Shown here in pieces: positions 25,979 through 38,517 of a stretch of DNA of 64,000 nt. The number at the start of each line of letters is the position of its first letter. Positions within the stretch are counted from its first letter, which is position 1. The DNA comes from Diprion similis. Its lineage: Eukaryota > Arthropoda > Insecta > Hymenoptera > Diprionidae. The stretch is taken from assembly GCF_021155765.1 (NCBI RefSeq), contig NC_060105.1, positions 434,001 to 498,000 of the forward strand. Reading direction: 5' to 3'. The notes under the pieces are model-generated. The model saw only the letters and a list, made by a program, of their open reading frames with translations, did not search any database and had not been told where the DNA came from. The translations under genes were made by a program, and so were the position numbers.

Positions 25979-26914
25979 ATGGGATCAAGTCAAAGTGCCA
26001 GAAAGTTGACCATTTCCAATGATGAGGTAGTCGGAGTGATTCAAGTGTCAGACGCAGTTGTCCAGCGACTTCAGGGTGTTGAGGATGAAATTGGATCCAA
26101 GGATGTAAGGGATGCTCAGCCATCCAATCTGATGTCACTGCCCAGTGGGGTTCCAATACTCCCTGGTCAGGGTGCTCCGTCAAATGGAGTGGCAGTTTAT
26201 CATTATCCAGAATATACTATATCAGCTCTTGAAATCCAACAGCAGAAAGAGGAAGAACTCAAGAGCCAGGATCAGTACTGGCAGCGACGTCTTCAAAATT
26301 TGGAAAGAAATCATGAAAAAATTGATACTATCATGGCAATCGAGTACAAGAAAGCAGTCAACGAGTTTACAGATGGTAATTGAAAAGCAGATTTATACAC
26401 TACTCAATTGCAAAGGTGTAATTATCCTAAAAATGTGATTCTTCACTCTTAATCGAAATGTCAAATCAAATGTATAAAATTACTGCAACAACCTTAGCAG
26501 GATCGTAAAATGTGATTGCTAACATCTAAGGCTATTCATAAGCTAACTTCAGTTACAGATTTCATTTTTTTGTACTCCTACCACTGAGTGAAGAAACGTA
26601 TCTGGAAAATTCTCCATAATTAAATTGTGGTTTGAATTTGTTAGGCTTATATTTCTCTAATATAACGTCCGATCAAACCTGCTGTAGAAGTTCCAAACAT
26701 CTACTTTCATTCCGCTCAACTGATTATGTGACATGTAGGTAAAAATGCTCCGTCTACCAAAATGCCGAGACCTCCCTGCATTGAGAATAGCACCGAAGTA
26801 CTAAAGTGCTATCAAGAAAATCCCAAGGAAATACTAAAGTGCTCCACTTTGGTTGAAGAATTTTCCAACTGCGTGGATCAACGTCGTGCAAAAATCATCG
26901 CTGCTCGATGCTGA
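25979..26914 (+). CDS. CHCHD3: MICOS complex subunit MIC19 (CHCHD3)
   Basis: Two exons, 25979-26375 and 26739-26914, joined in phase 1 to 190 residues. The start MGSSQSARK is a consensus N-myristoylation site, as in CHCHD3. The middle is a charged helical, coiled-coil stretch (EIQQQKEEELKSQDQYWQRR). The C-terminal CHCH domain has a twin CX9C pattern with cysteines 146, 156, 167 and 177, the substrate of the MIA40 disulfide relay. The protein sits on the inner mitochondrial membrane in the intermembrane space and helps hold cristae junctions. It is slightly shorter than vertebrate CHCHD3 (about 227). It is convergent with the channel gene, 367 bp away. Confidence 0.95.
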
Positions 26915-27007
26915 GATACCTTATGAACTTAGCAGATTATTAATTTTATTTTCCTTTGTTGGAGTTTGAACGTTTAGTTTTCAACAAATTGTACAGCAGT
27001 TGGTATG

Positions 27008-27013
27008 AATAAA
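27008..27013 (+). terminator. Polyadenylation signal for MIC19
   Basis: AATAAA 94 bases after the MIC19 stop codon, followed by a T/G-rich stretch. Confidence 0.6.
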
Positions 27014-27281
27014 ATATTTATTGTTCACATTGCAAACCTAGGCCAATTTTCTTAGTGTTGAAAAATTTAGTGCGACGTGATCGCAGTTAAGCTGACAGTG
27101 TTATTTAGGTTTGATTTTTTACTGACAAGCACCGCTATGCATTGCTTAAAATTAGACCTAGAATATTAACAAAACTTTCTCTTCAAATTCTTCATGAACC
27201 TAGTATTTTGTAAACGTACATCACTGCTCTGAAACTTACATGACTATGAATTTAAAAAAATTATACACACACTGTAATAAT

Positions 27282-30200
27282 TTAGTAAAATTCTGTCATC
27301 TGGGCAATTCTATCAAAAAGGATTATTCTAGCAGATGGAAATTCTGCAAGTAAATCTTTCCATGCATCTTTGTGCAAGCTCATGACGTCAGTCACTGTTA
27401 GTGCAATTACATCGTTGAAATGAGGAAGAGCTGTAGTTACACCTTGTTTAACCCCGAGAATACTTCCGAGCCCTCTTGTACTGGGCTTAGCCTTGTCGAA
27501 AATTTGAACTTTTCCAGAATGTATAAAATACATTGTATGGTCGACATCACCAGCCTGAACAATGTAATTTTTCGGAAAATAAACACAGCGATTCATTCTA
27601 GCTGTGAGCTGATACAGGAAATCTTCGTGCAATCCATGAAATACTTTGGATTCGGTCAGCAAGTAGCCATATATGTCAAACATAATTTGATTTTGTAAAA
27701 AATTGGGCATGCTCAAAATCATGCTAGGCATCCATGCCCCTTGTTGTCTCAGCCACTGCTGCAAACAGTATTCCCATATTCGTTGCAGTAAGATAGGAGA
27801 GAGAGATTTACTCTCCATAAATGAGTAGAGCCTTTGAACTTGGATTTCAAAATTCGTGAACGTGTGCTGAGCAAAGTGAATGAGTGTAGCCAAAGTTGTT
27901 AGTAAATTCAATGCCATTATTTGATAAACTAGTATCAAAAATATTGTTGCCAGTACTTCGGGTATTGTGGTCGGCTGAACGTCATGTGTTCCAACTGCGG
28001 TCAGTAGATCAAAATTATACTGATAAGCTAGAAGCATGGCCTCGAGTCTTGAGGTGACAAGGCGCTCTTCACGATTTGGAGGGATATTATGCTTGCATCC
28101 TGATTTGCGACATGCAATCAATATCCACAGACAAACACCCATATGAACAAACAAGATATTTGTCATGCAAAGAAACATACTACGCTTCACTGGATTTACG
28201 TGCAATCGCTGTTGTTGCTCGGTTTGATAATGTAATACGTGATATAATCTAAGAAGTCGATTTAACTTCAGAACTGTAAGAAGTGTAGCCTTGACTCGGG
28301 ATTCGTCCACGGAATACGCCAGTACTTCAAACGGAATACAGCACAGCAGGTCTAGCCAGAATAAGTTCCATTTAACAAAGTATTTCTTTACCGTCCGCTT
28401 GTAACTATTAATGGAAGCATTTGAATTTTCGTCATCAAGATTTGTGTGAAAGCCAACGAATATCTTGATAAAGAAACAAAAGTCACAGGTGTAAATCAAG
28501 GAATTAACAGGCATGGTTAAAACTTGCAAAGCAACTTGAGATGTCACTAAATACACACTAATCACCGATATAGGGACACATATAATCCAGTGCAGATGTT
28601 TGTACCATCTCGACTTTGCTGAAATACAAATTAGCTCATAATGGGTTTTACTGTTGAATTTTACTTTCTTTTCCGAACTCTCGAAGTTTGACGCTATTGC
28701 AACTACATCCACAAATTCTGCATCCATTGCCGTGGCGCGAGATATTCTTTCCTGTATAACGGGAAAATGATCCAGTACGTTATAAAATTCTTCAGCTGAT
28801 ATAACAAATAGGGAAGTATGGCCAGATGCCATCATTTGCATTGTGTGTCTCACAGGCTTTTTTCTCCTGAACGAGCCAAAAATACCCCCAGGTCCAAGTG
28901 AGCAGATCAAAGTATCATCAGCTGCCAAAATATCAACGAATCCACTCTTGATAATGTAAATGTTACCTTGGACCTGGTTGCGTTGAATAATTGGCGTTTC
29001 CTTGCGATAGCACGTGTCTTCAACTTGACAGGCCAGTAATCTTGTTGCGCTAAAATCCTGGTCTTTGAGTAGATTAACTTTGGCCAATGCTGGGCCATGC
29101 AATTCGACGGCCACCTCTTCATGAAGTTGGGAGGGTAAAGTTCTGAAAAGCTTCTTCCAGTTCAATTCTTTGGAGCACTTCCAACGGTGTTCCACCTCCT
29201 CGATAGATAGCAGTATTAATTCTGAAGAGACGTCTTCGTTTTTCAAATATCTGAGCATAGCTTGCATCTCTTGACGGTAATCGGTGGGACTAAGATCCCC
29301 TCCAACTTTATTGGAGGTAATCTGGGCAATCATCAACCACCATGTAGGTATCAAGGTCATGCAAACTAGCATGATGACGATCATTTCTAGAGTTGTCACC
29401 ACTAATATTACCCCATTACCACAACGAAACATAAAGGTAGAGTGAAAATATACAGATATCAGGTAGACTGATAAAGGATCGTTGTATTGTTTAAATTGAG
29501 ACATTGAAAACCAGGAGTATGAAGTACATTCAATGTTGTGATACACGCCGTTATTATGTAGAAATTCACAGTTGTACAGCATATTAGCGCACGACAAAGC
29601 ATTCAGCATAACTCCAGTTGTCAGTAAAAATCGAAAGTAAGCCAAAGGCTTGTGATTATGCTTGATATCATCCTTTACCGTGGCAAATCTGCCAAAGATC
29701 CGAAAAAGTAAAAGCGGCCGTGTGATTAAGTAAAACCAGGCCTTTGTCAAATGGGTATTTTGACTACCGAATGTATTTTGCAGTCCAAACAATTCCAGCG
29801 GCGTACTCGTTATAATGTCTGTAATAAAACTAGTGGTCATGTAATGCAATGTGGTACAGAGAGGATGAGTGACGATAATGCCGTTTTCGTTGTAGTAAGA
29901 AACGTGCAAACGAAGATAAATATCTACAAACCCTACAATGTCGAACATGTAACCGGCTAAACGTGCATGAGGATACAGTACTAGCGATGTGAAGAAGTTT
30001 GGATAAAATAATGCACTTAGAAAACATACGACTTCGCGGAATTCTTCCCAGTGCTGGAATTTTTGTCCATGCGGATTTATGCCACGTCGTAACATTAAAT
30101 GACGAATAAAAGAAAACATTCCTATTCTTTTGAAAGGCGTCATATAATCCGAGATGATTGCTCTTTCATCTAAATTTGCCCAGTTTGGGTACCTGGTTAT

Positions 30201-33200
30201 TTTGTTCCCCCCTCTTCTTGCACTCAAGTTTTCTATAGTCTTACCAGTGAAATAACTGTAGTCGATAGCATTCTCGAATTGGGCTTTGAACTCAGGAAAC
30301 ATGTTGAGGGTATTCCAGAAATCGGTTCGCTGTATTGATATGATCTCACACGTTGTTATGGCATGTATATCAGCCAGATTATTAGTATCGTGCAGAAATT
30401 CAATGACCAGTATCATTGATCCAGGGCCAATGATTTCGCTTCTGTCCCTGTCCACATCGCTTGGTAATGCAGAAACAACTCGGCAGTATCCGTTTCGTAT
30501 TACGTACATAGCCGTGTTTTTCAAGCCGGCTTGGGCGATCATTGTATCTTTCGTAAGGAGAAATACCTTAGCCTTTTTAGCTAATATCTCCAAAAAACTT
30601 TCGTCTCCTCTGTAAAATATAGGCACAGATCTCAAAGTTTTCATGATGCTGTGTATAATTATTTTATCATACAGATCTTGAGATACGTTGGTTAACAATC
30701 TTCCGTTGGTATTCATGTTCAATTTCTTATACTCCCATTGCGTACCGAGATGATCTCGAACACGAGATATAATGTCAGATGAGTTTCCACGAAGTCTTAA
30801 AAATTGAGTGACCAAGTCGAGGTGCTCTGTGGCAGAATTTTTACTCTCGTAATAAATTATGTGCGTTGCTCCCAATTCAGCACAAAAGTAAACGTACATA
30901 ATTAGACTTAATATTATTCCTCCATCCAATTCTAAAATCTCCCAATTGTTTCTAGGCACCAATTTAGAAACACCCAAACTTGTTAAGGTATTAAATACAT
31001 AGTACATGGTAGTTATTAAAGGATTATAGAACAATTCCTTTTTACCATAAGTCTCTTCTTCGTGGTTGGTGTAATACCCAATCCACGAATCTACACCACA
31101 TCCCCTTAAGCGACAACTGCCATAATATGTTGCAGTCGCCAGCCAATACGCAGCAATTGTGTATGTAAAAACTGACCTACACGATTTCAACAATTCTACA
31201 TTGGTTTCTGTATGTCCTTCCAGTTTTAGTATGTACTTGTATAATCTATAAATCGTCAAGAGTCTGTTCATTCTGTAAGCCGAATACGAGTAATAAGGTA
31301 CACCTTCTGTAGAAGAACGAGTTCCGAATATCGTCATGAAAAGTTCTATCGGCAATGTAACAATAATATCGATGATGAAAGACAGTGTCTGTAATCGTAG
31401 TCTCAGTAAATGTCCAATGTCGACTATTCGGAGTCGATTCTCCAGCTTTACTGCAGTGGAAGCTTGTATAAATATATCAATACTTTTAGTTATGACAAAC
31501 ATAGTATCCAATAGTAGGAGCCAATTGGGGAGTGTTAGAGTAAATGTTATGTAGTATGGATACAATAGAATAATGACAACAGATACAAAGGCGTTAAGTT
31601 TTTCCCACCAGTTGAGAAAGTTTGATTCTGGTTCAAGAATACACGGGCAGTTCATGCTCAAGCATACGGCATTTGACATCAATTCCACCCTTTCACTCAA
31701 AGCTAATAATTCAAGGTATCGTGAAGTCTTTGTTCCATCGATTGGTATTAAATCTAGTGAGAAGTGATTGTTACCATATTTTGATGCCTCTTGAATTACG
31801 TGCCATTGCGTTTTCATCCAACTGATTCCATTACGTTCTGATATATTTTTATAATGTCGTACCTGCCCGTGTTTCAGTCTATTTAGGTTTTCAGCAATCA
31901 CAGTGCGTGCAGTTCGTTTATGGTGAAGATGAGCTGCTACTTTGGGATACAAATTCAATAGCCTGTAAAGACTTGTCGCATCCAATATATGCAATTTAGA
32001 ATGAGTTGCGGTACGAATGTCTGCTCGACACGTCGAGGGTATGAGTAGTTTTCCTTCACCTAATACAGTCCCACTTGATAATGACAATATTGGAGTTTCT
32101 GCATCATCTTCGGTTAATACTTGCAAAACGCCAGAAGCTATGTAGACCATTTTTGCTGAGTATCTATGAACAGAATAAATTATTGAGACAGAGTATCAGA
32201 GGATCAGTTGTAAGCTGACATACCACCCTATACGCTTTTGACGTTTATTACACTGTGCAAAGTTTGGAAACGCGTTTTTGTGAGAGAAATGAATGAAAAA
32301 TGATGACTCCGAATAAAATTCATGTACACGGCGATTGATTTCAAACTTTCTGTTCCAATGATTGGCGAGGCCATTTATTTCGTGGCAAAACTATTTTCAC
32401 CAACACACTACTAACCTGTTTACCCGAAACACATATTCACCCGGAAGGAAATATTGATGTCTGATTGCACAGCTGAGGGCACGTTTAAAAGCTATATCTT
32501 GGCTGCGAAACAACTGTGAATGTCGTAGCATCTCCCAGTGAAGATCAAGTTGAACTGAACGACGCAGAGGGCCAGGTAGCGCATGGAAGAACTCTGGCAT
32601 TTCTCTAATTCCAGCTCTATTTTCCAGCAGTGTCAAATGGTATAGATTCAGTTGGTTTCTCAAATAACCAGATGCACCCCAAGATTTGACAAACTCTGCC
32701 TCGGACCTGAAATCATAATTTCAAGTCATAATTGATTGGACTGAATTGTTCGATTGCAAAGTACAGAAGTGTGGGAATAGAACAATGCAGTACCTCCGGT
32801 ACTGCTTACTTTATTTCCAACATGAATGTAAGGTGTCTCCACATATTTCTCCTAAAAATGCTGACTAGAAAAGCGTAGAACATGGATTTCATGAAAAATC
32901 CAGAGACCATAACAAAACTGAAAAAACACCATTCTCTAGGTACAGTGGCTGAAACGTTTCCCCGAGCATTGTTCCAATTAACAGACATCACAACTGTAAT
33001 TGCTGCTAAAAACTGATTTATCTTTTTAGAAGTGTCGAGGACATCAGTTGGGAAGCTGTAGGTCCAGTTCATCTCTTCGCAATTCCAGCATGCCATGGCA
33101 TGTAATAACGCTGCTAAAATATGCCCTAAGACGAGGTACATTGTCAAGTAGACCATTGCAAGTTTCCACAAATTTCTAGCACCAATTGCAGATCGATATT

Positions 33201-33735
33201 CCAGAAAATGTAGTGGCAAGCGGTAGATTCTAAGTAATTTGTTTGATAAAAGTGCACTGTATGCTGCCTGCCGAGTGAGTTCTTTACTGGTATTCCACAC
33301 ATCGTAAATCAAGTTCAATGGTATTAATGAAGTTATATCAATGACAAGTAAGAGCCAATTTGTAGGCAAGTACTGTCGCATCTCTCGTATCCTGGTAAAC
33401 ATGTTATGCACTATTCTCAGGATGGTATCGGTCATGTAAATGACGTCGCAACTTGGTATGATGTAGTATTCTGGTATATACATGGTAGTATCTGCACTGT
33501 ATGCAATTTTGTAAATTACAGCGAGGATCAAAAGTATGACCGACATCATTACCACTTTGGCAAAAAATGTATCAAATGGTAAGAATATTGCTTTCTCCCA
33601 ATTAATGCCTGAATATTGTTGTTCAAATTTTGACTCTGAGTTCTGACTTGTGTTTTCACGTAGTTTCGTAGCATTACTGTCACTCATATCCAGACTTGGT
33701 TTATTGGGCCTGTTATCTATACCTTCCACTTGCAT
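27282..33735 (-). CDS. Four-repeat CNG/HCN-type channel-like protein with altered pores
   Basis: Three coding exons: 32810-33735, 32416-32706, 27282-32163, joined in phase to 2032 residues. Each of four repeats has six hydrophobic segments, a pore re-entrant region and a C-linker plus cyclic-nucleotide-binding-like domain. Approximate starts of S1: 57, 598, 1115, 1597. CNBD-like regions lie at about 396-480, 940-1030, 1460-1550 and 1934-2015. S4 segments carry a few spaced Arg/Lys (for example LSNKLLRIYRLPL and LKLNRLLRLYHVL), as in CNG/HCN channels. The layout matches the single-chain pseudotetrameric CNGK channels known from sea urchin and zebrafish sperm. At the GYGD position the repeats read NWNN, GVSK, GNGV and GTHD, so none keeps GYG or GFG. 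The first ATG in frame, at 33735, was taken; a farther upstream exon is possible. Conduction and ligand are unknown. Confidence 0.85.
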
Positions 33736-34561
33736 ATTAGTAAAAGTTTTCCACAATTTCAAATTGTAATTATCACAATACCAGAAAGTTAAATACTCTC
33801 CTCACACGATGCAACTTTACGAGTCATATTTATCTAGCCTACTAGATATTTTGTCATCAAGTCTATAGTTCTTTGTTTTTTATCAACATGTCTACATGTT
33901 TTGTTGGAGTAAAAAATCTTCCTAGTGGCCGATAATGTTGGTATATTTCTAAGAATTTACATCATACATCTTTTTTATCATTGTCGCACTATTATAATAC
34001 AATACTTTTGTATTGAGCAATCGCAATTAGGGATACAAGAAGACATCAAATTGATGATTTTTTATTTTAACGTATTTCTTATATTTAAGAAACTATAAAA
34101 GTTAATACAAACAGTTCAAAAATATGCATACAATACCAGGAAACATCATAGAAGTTATATTTATACTTTTAACGATATTAGAAATTGCTCTAATGGTAAT
34201 TAATAAACAACAGCCGGTTAATGCTATTCAGAATTTTACACTCTGATTAATATTTTAAGCTGACGAATAAATATCATTTAAAAACTTTTGAATCCCTCAT
34301 TTTTACGTAAATTTTTACCATAATTAAATTACAAATGCTCGAGCGCTTTACCAAATCATAGGAATCAACTAGCAATATTAAATCCCTCACACTGTAATTG
34401 TTGCTATGTACAAACATGAAATATTCAAGCATTCAAAGATAAATATGAGAGAAAGACTTGCTTAGAACTTCAATAATAAGACAACGCAGCTTTGCAAATC
34501 CTACAATAGAGAGTTACAAACAAATACCATGTCTTTTGTGCAAAAGGAAGTACGGTGGAAA
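33736..34561. other. Intergenic region
   Basis: Very AT-rich 0.8 kb between the channel start and the BCAP31 stop codon, both minus. It should hold the BCAP31 3' UTR and the channel gene promoter. No coding exon seen. Confidence 0.55.
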
Positions 34562-35406
34562 TTATTCCACTTTTTTGTCTCCGCTAGACTGCAACTTGGC
34601 ATGTTCTTCGCTCAGTCGATCATATTCCTGTACAAGAGATTTTGCTTGCGATGTGACTGCTTCTTTGTCTTTCTTCTCCTTTTTCAATTCTGCTTCAAGT
34701 TCGGAAATTTGTTTATTCAAGCTTTTGATTTGATTCTTAAGCTCAGAAACTGCTTTGTCATGAGCCTCGTTGGAATCATTCTGGGCACTTTCACCTGATG
34801 ATTTCTGTGCCAGTAGAGATTTTGCCGTGGTGGTGGCAGATACGGCTTGCCGCATAGCTGCCTCACTTTGAGCCAATAGCGTTGCTTGGGCCGAAATCAG
34901 AGTAACCAGGCGACGGATCACAAGACTCAAAAAGAGAGAAAATCCAGAAATGTAAAAATTCCGTTGAGCCCGAAACAGCCGCATGTTACCTGTAATTTAT
35001 GCAATTGTATTTAATCGTCAAAGATTGTTATTTTTTCGAAAACACATTAATCCACATTCTAAAGTAGTCTCATTTTTTAAATATTTAATCTCACGCACTC
35101 TTCATTTTTCAACAAATATTAGTATGCACATATCGTACCTTGCATTTCTGTATTTAAATGAACATGTTCTCCAGTCTCTATGTTAGAATACTTGCGCATT
35201 TCTCGGATCGCATCTAGCAGAAATAATACCAAAATGGCCAGCAAGACTAAAAAGTATATCGACGCTTGACTGCTCAAGCTCTGAAGGAATCTGGATTTGA
35301 AAAGCCTCTGCCAACTCTTCGGGGATGCTATTGGCAAAACGAGGAGTAGAACAACGGCTATTTCCACATACAGAAAAGAGGCGATAATTGTCCATTGCAA
35401 GCTCAT
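34562..35406 (-). CDS. BCAP31: B-cell receptor-associated protein 31-like (BCAP29/31)
   Basis: Two coding exons, 35139-35406 and 34562-34989, joined in phase 1 to 231 residues. The N-terminus MSLQWTIIASFLYVEIAVVL is the family signature and starts the first of three membrane helices (about 5-25, 43-63, 100-120). The C-terminal half is a long charged coiled coil facing the cytosol (LKNQIKSLNKQISELEAELK). The protein ends KKVE, which fits the dilysine KKXX ER-retrieval signal. BAP31 family members escort membrane proteins out of the ER and take part in ER quality control. A 5' UTR exon probably starts at 35453, after an acceptor at 35454-35455. The gene is divergent from RCL1. Confidence 0.95.
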
Positions 35407-36672
35407 CTTTACTAGTCTTGTTTCTTGCTTTCTTATCTTTCGGAAGAATATATCTGAAAATAATAACGAACAATTTCAATTACACGCTTAATCAACATCA
35501 GGTACTGAAAAGTTCTTGAATATTTGTCATTTCTAAGCCAGATGAATTTTGAATTCAATTAAATTGTCACATACAACGAATTATTGTAATATGATAGACT
35601 GACCAACGGATGAATTACAAATGAAAAAAGTGAAACTTTTTCTGTGCCCATTTTATTCAAACACGCAGTAATTTTTTTCCGACTTGGTACTAGTGTTGAT
35701 TACTGCAAGCCTAAGATAAAAAGAATTACAACTACCAAAATTACAGATGTCTATTACAAAATACTCCCTCTGTGGATGCAAGTAGATTTCACACCGTTGA
35801 ATATATCCAAAAACTTGAGCGGTCCGAATTATTTTTTCGCACAAAAAATAGTGTGTAAAGTAATGAGAATTGTCATAAAAAAAATCAGTACGATATGAGA
35901 TCGAATGCAATACCTATGTACTGAGGTGTAAAAGTGAATCACAATTGACTTATCAAACTTTGATCAGATAGCTTCAGCCTATGACGCAATACTATTTATG
36001 AATTTGAAAAATATTCTGTGTCAATGCATGGCTAAAAATGTATGCGACGAGGAGATGGCGGGGAGGTAGGATTTCACTATTGAATCGTAATGAAACTCGT
36101 ACATGTAGGCAAACCTTGTACTCAAGTCTCATAGGATTATTCTCTTGTACAATGGTACGGTAGAGAAAAAAAATGTCACGTTGGCGCGGAAAATTACAAA
36201 TGAAATGGGTAAATCGTCACTATTCTCTTGGTTAGCAAAATTTTTATATTAATGGCTCAGCTACTTACGTGGTTTTTAGAAAGTCGCACGCCGGTTCAAG
36301 CAATAGCTGAATCTCCGATCACTCATTCGCTCGGCTTAACGTCCAGCTAAGTACAAAGTGCGGTATGGATATTCCTGAGTTTATAAATAAATTACAGGAT
36401 GACGTCGTACTCCGTAAATGTTGCTATGTTTTCTACGTTTTTTCTATTTCGTTTTCCACGACACAGTGGAACACAGGGTCTTTTTTGATTGGCCAGTTCG
36501 TTAGCGAAAGTTTGCGTTCCTAAACATTTGAAAGACGTCGAAGATTGTTGTTTTCACTCAATTGAGGAACGCAAGTTAACGACTGTAATAGGTAGAAAAA
36601 AAAGATAACACCACGTGCTTTACGCATCGATTATTGTTTGGAACTTGAGCACAGTAATATAATTGAGCAAGA
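35407..36672. promoter_or_regulatory. Divergent promoter region, BCAP31 / RCL1
   Basis: About 1.3 kb between two head-to-head housekeeping genes. It holds the BCAP31 non-coding 5' exon and presumably a shared promoter near 36.2-36.6 kb. No coding exon seen. Confidence 0.5.
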
Positions 36673-38377
36673 ATGCCAGGTAAATTTATAAACAACGTAC
36701 TCACGTACGAAGGATGCAATTACTTTAGGTATCGTTTACTACTGGCAACATTATCCGGGAAACCTGTAAGAATAACAGGGATACGAATCAACGATGACAA
36801 TCCTGGCCTTAGAGGTTAGAATTTTTAAACTTGACGGATGTGATTTTTAATCAATTCAGTGGTTCAATTTTCGCCATAAAGTTGAAAATTTATATTTATG
36901 GTTTTTATTGCAGAATATGAAATAAACTTCGTTCGCCTCATGGACAAAATCACAAATGGGACGAGGATAGAGTTGAATGAGACTGGCACTATTATTTCCT
37001 ATATTCCTGGTTTACTAGTCGGAGGAGATCTGGAACACGAATGTAGTCTTGAGCGAGGCATCAGTTACTATTTGGAAGCTGTTATGATGTTAGCCCCTTT
37101 TTGTAAGAAAATGGTCAAACTCAAAATCAAGGGAATAACCAACAATACTCTCGGTAAGAATTTTTGAAAATCTATTCATTCATACAGTTTGCATATTGAA
37201 AATCTAACGTTCTATCAAATTAATTGGTTTTTAATTGTTTCAGACCCTTCTATCGATAGGCTGAAAGCTAGCGGAATTCCAGTCATTAAGCAATTCATTG
37301 TAGGGGATGATGATGTGGAATTAAATATTTCCAAGAGAGGCGTTGCTCCATTAGGTGGTGGCGAAGTATGGTTTAAATGTCCTGTGAATCGTCACCTTAA
37401 GTCGGTACAGGTTGGTTAACAATTTTTTTGAATAACTGTTGTAAATTTGAACTCATTCAGCTTCACATAGAGCCTAAGTTTAAACTTATTGCTATAGTGC
37501 CAGAATTGTGGAATGGTTAAACGAGTGCGAGGCGTAGCGTGTTCGGTACGTGTATCCCCAGCAATAGCCAATCGCATGGTGGAATCTGCTAAAGGATGCT
37601 TGTTGAAATATCTTCCAGATATTTATATTCACACAGATCAGAGCCGAGGTGCATCAAGCGGTAAATCTCCAGGTAAAATCGTTATTACAAATATTGGTGT
37701 ATAGAAATTTCTATGTCAGTAAGCTAGTTCACAATGAAAGTAAGTAATGTTTAACAGACTCCATCAGTTGAGGTTGAAATTTGTATTACATCCAGATAAA
37801 TATTTTTCACCCTTAGGTTTTGGAATAACTTTAGTCGCTGAAACGACAACAGGAGTATTTTTGAGTGGTGAAGCATTTTCACCCTTGACAGAGACCGGAT
37901 CTCTACCATGCGTTCCGGAAGATCTTGGTAAAAAAGCAGCCTTATATCTTTTGGACGAAATATACAGGTGAGATTAAATGTGTTACTATTTAATCAACAC
38001 CTCTCTAGAAACTCTTACTTTGCAGAAGCGGATGTGTAGATTCTGCTTTTCAAAGCATGGCAGCACTATTTATGGCACTTGGTAAGAAAGACATTTCAAA
38101 GATGACCCTAGGCCCATTGACGCAAGCCGCGTAAGTAAAAGTCATTTTGCATAAAAAACATTTTATTGGTATTATCTTGATCAAAGCTTGATTGTCGTTC
38201 AACTATATCTTATTGATTTTCAGAATACAATTTCTACGGGATTTGAGAGACTTTTTTGGTATTGTTTTTAAAATAGACATGGTGAGCAGTGATGAAACCA
38301 TCGTTGAGGAACCAAGTCTCGTATTATTAACTTGTGTTGGAATAGGATATTCGAATATCAATCGCCGTGTCATGTAG
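36673..38377 (+). CDS. RCL1: RNA 3'-terminal phosphate cyclase-like protein (RCL1)
   Basis: Seven exons: 36673-36814, 36914-37153, 37244-37410, 37498-37672, 37817-37967, 38026-38130, 38224-38377. They give 377 residues, as in human RCL1 (373). Family blocks include LLLATLSGKPVRITGIR, NPGLREYEINFVRL, RGVAPLGGGEVWFKCP, VRGVACSVRVSP and SGKSPGFGITLVAETT. RCL1 is a nucleolar partner of the GTPase Bms1 and is needed for early pre-rRNA cleavage and 40S assembly. It belongs to the RNA cyclase fold but lacks cyclase activity. Exon 4 starts with TGC CAG at 37498, which keeps the alignment length with other RCL1 proteins. It is convergent with ADAT1, with stop codons only 140 bp apart. Confidence 0.96.
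38162..38167 (-). terminator. Candidate polyadenylation signal for ADAT1
   Basis: TTTATT on the plus strand is AATAAA on the minus strand, 351 bases past the ADAT1 stop. It lies inside the last RCL1 intron. Confidence 0.35.
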
Positions 38378-38517
38378 CGTTTGAGTGTGAGTAGTTTTTA
38401 TCCATTAAGATAAGGGACAAACATACAGATACACGAGTTGTTACTATTACACTCGAACCTGTCAGACTTACTTCATACAATCTGAAACTTATATAATTGA
38501 TGAAATTTAGCATCGGA

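Noticed and set aside
32806-33762. Channel start at 33762
   Set aside because: The codon there is TTG; the first in-frame ATG is at 33735.
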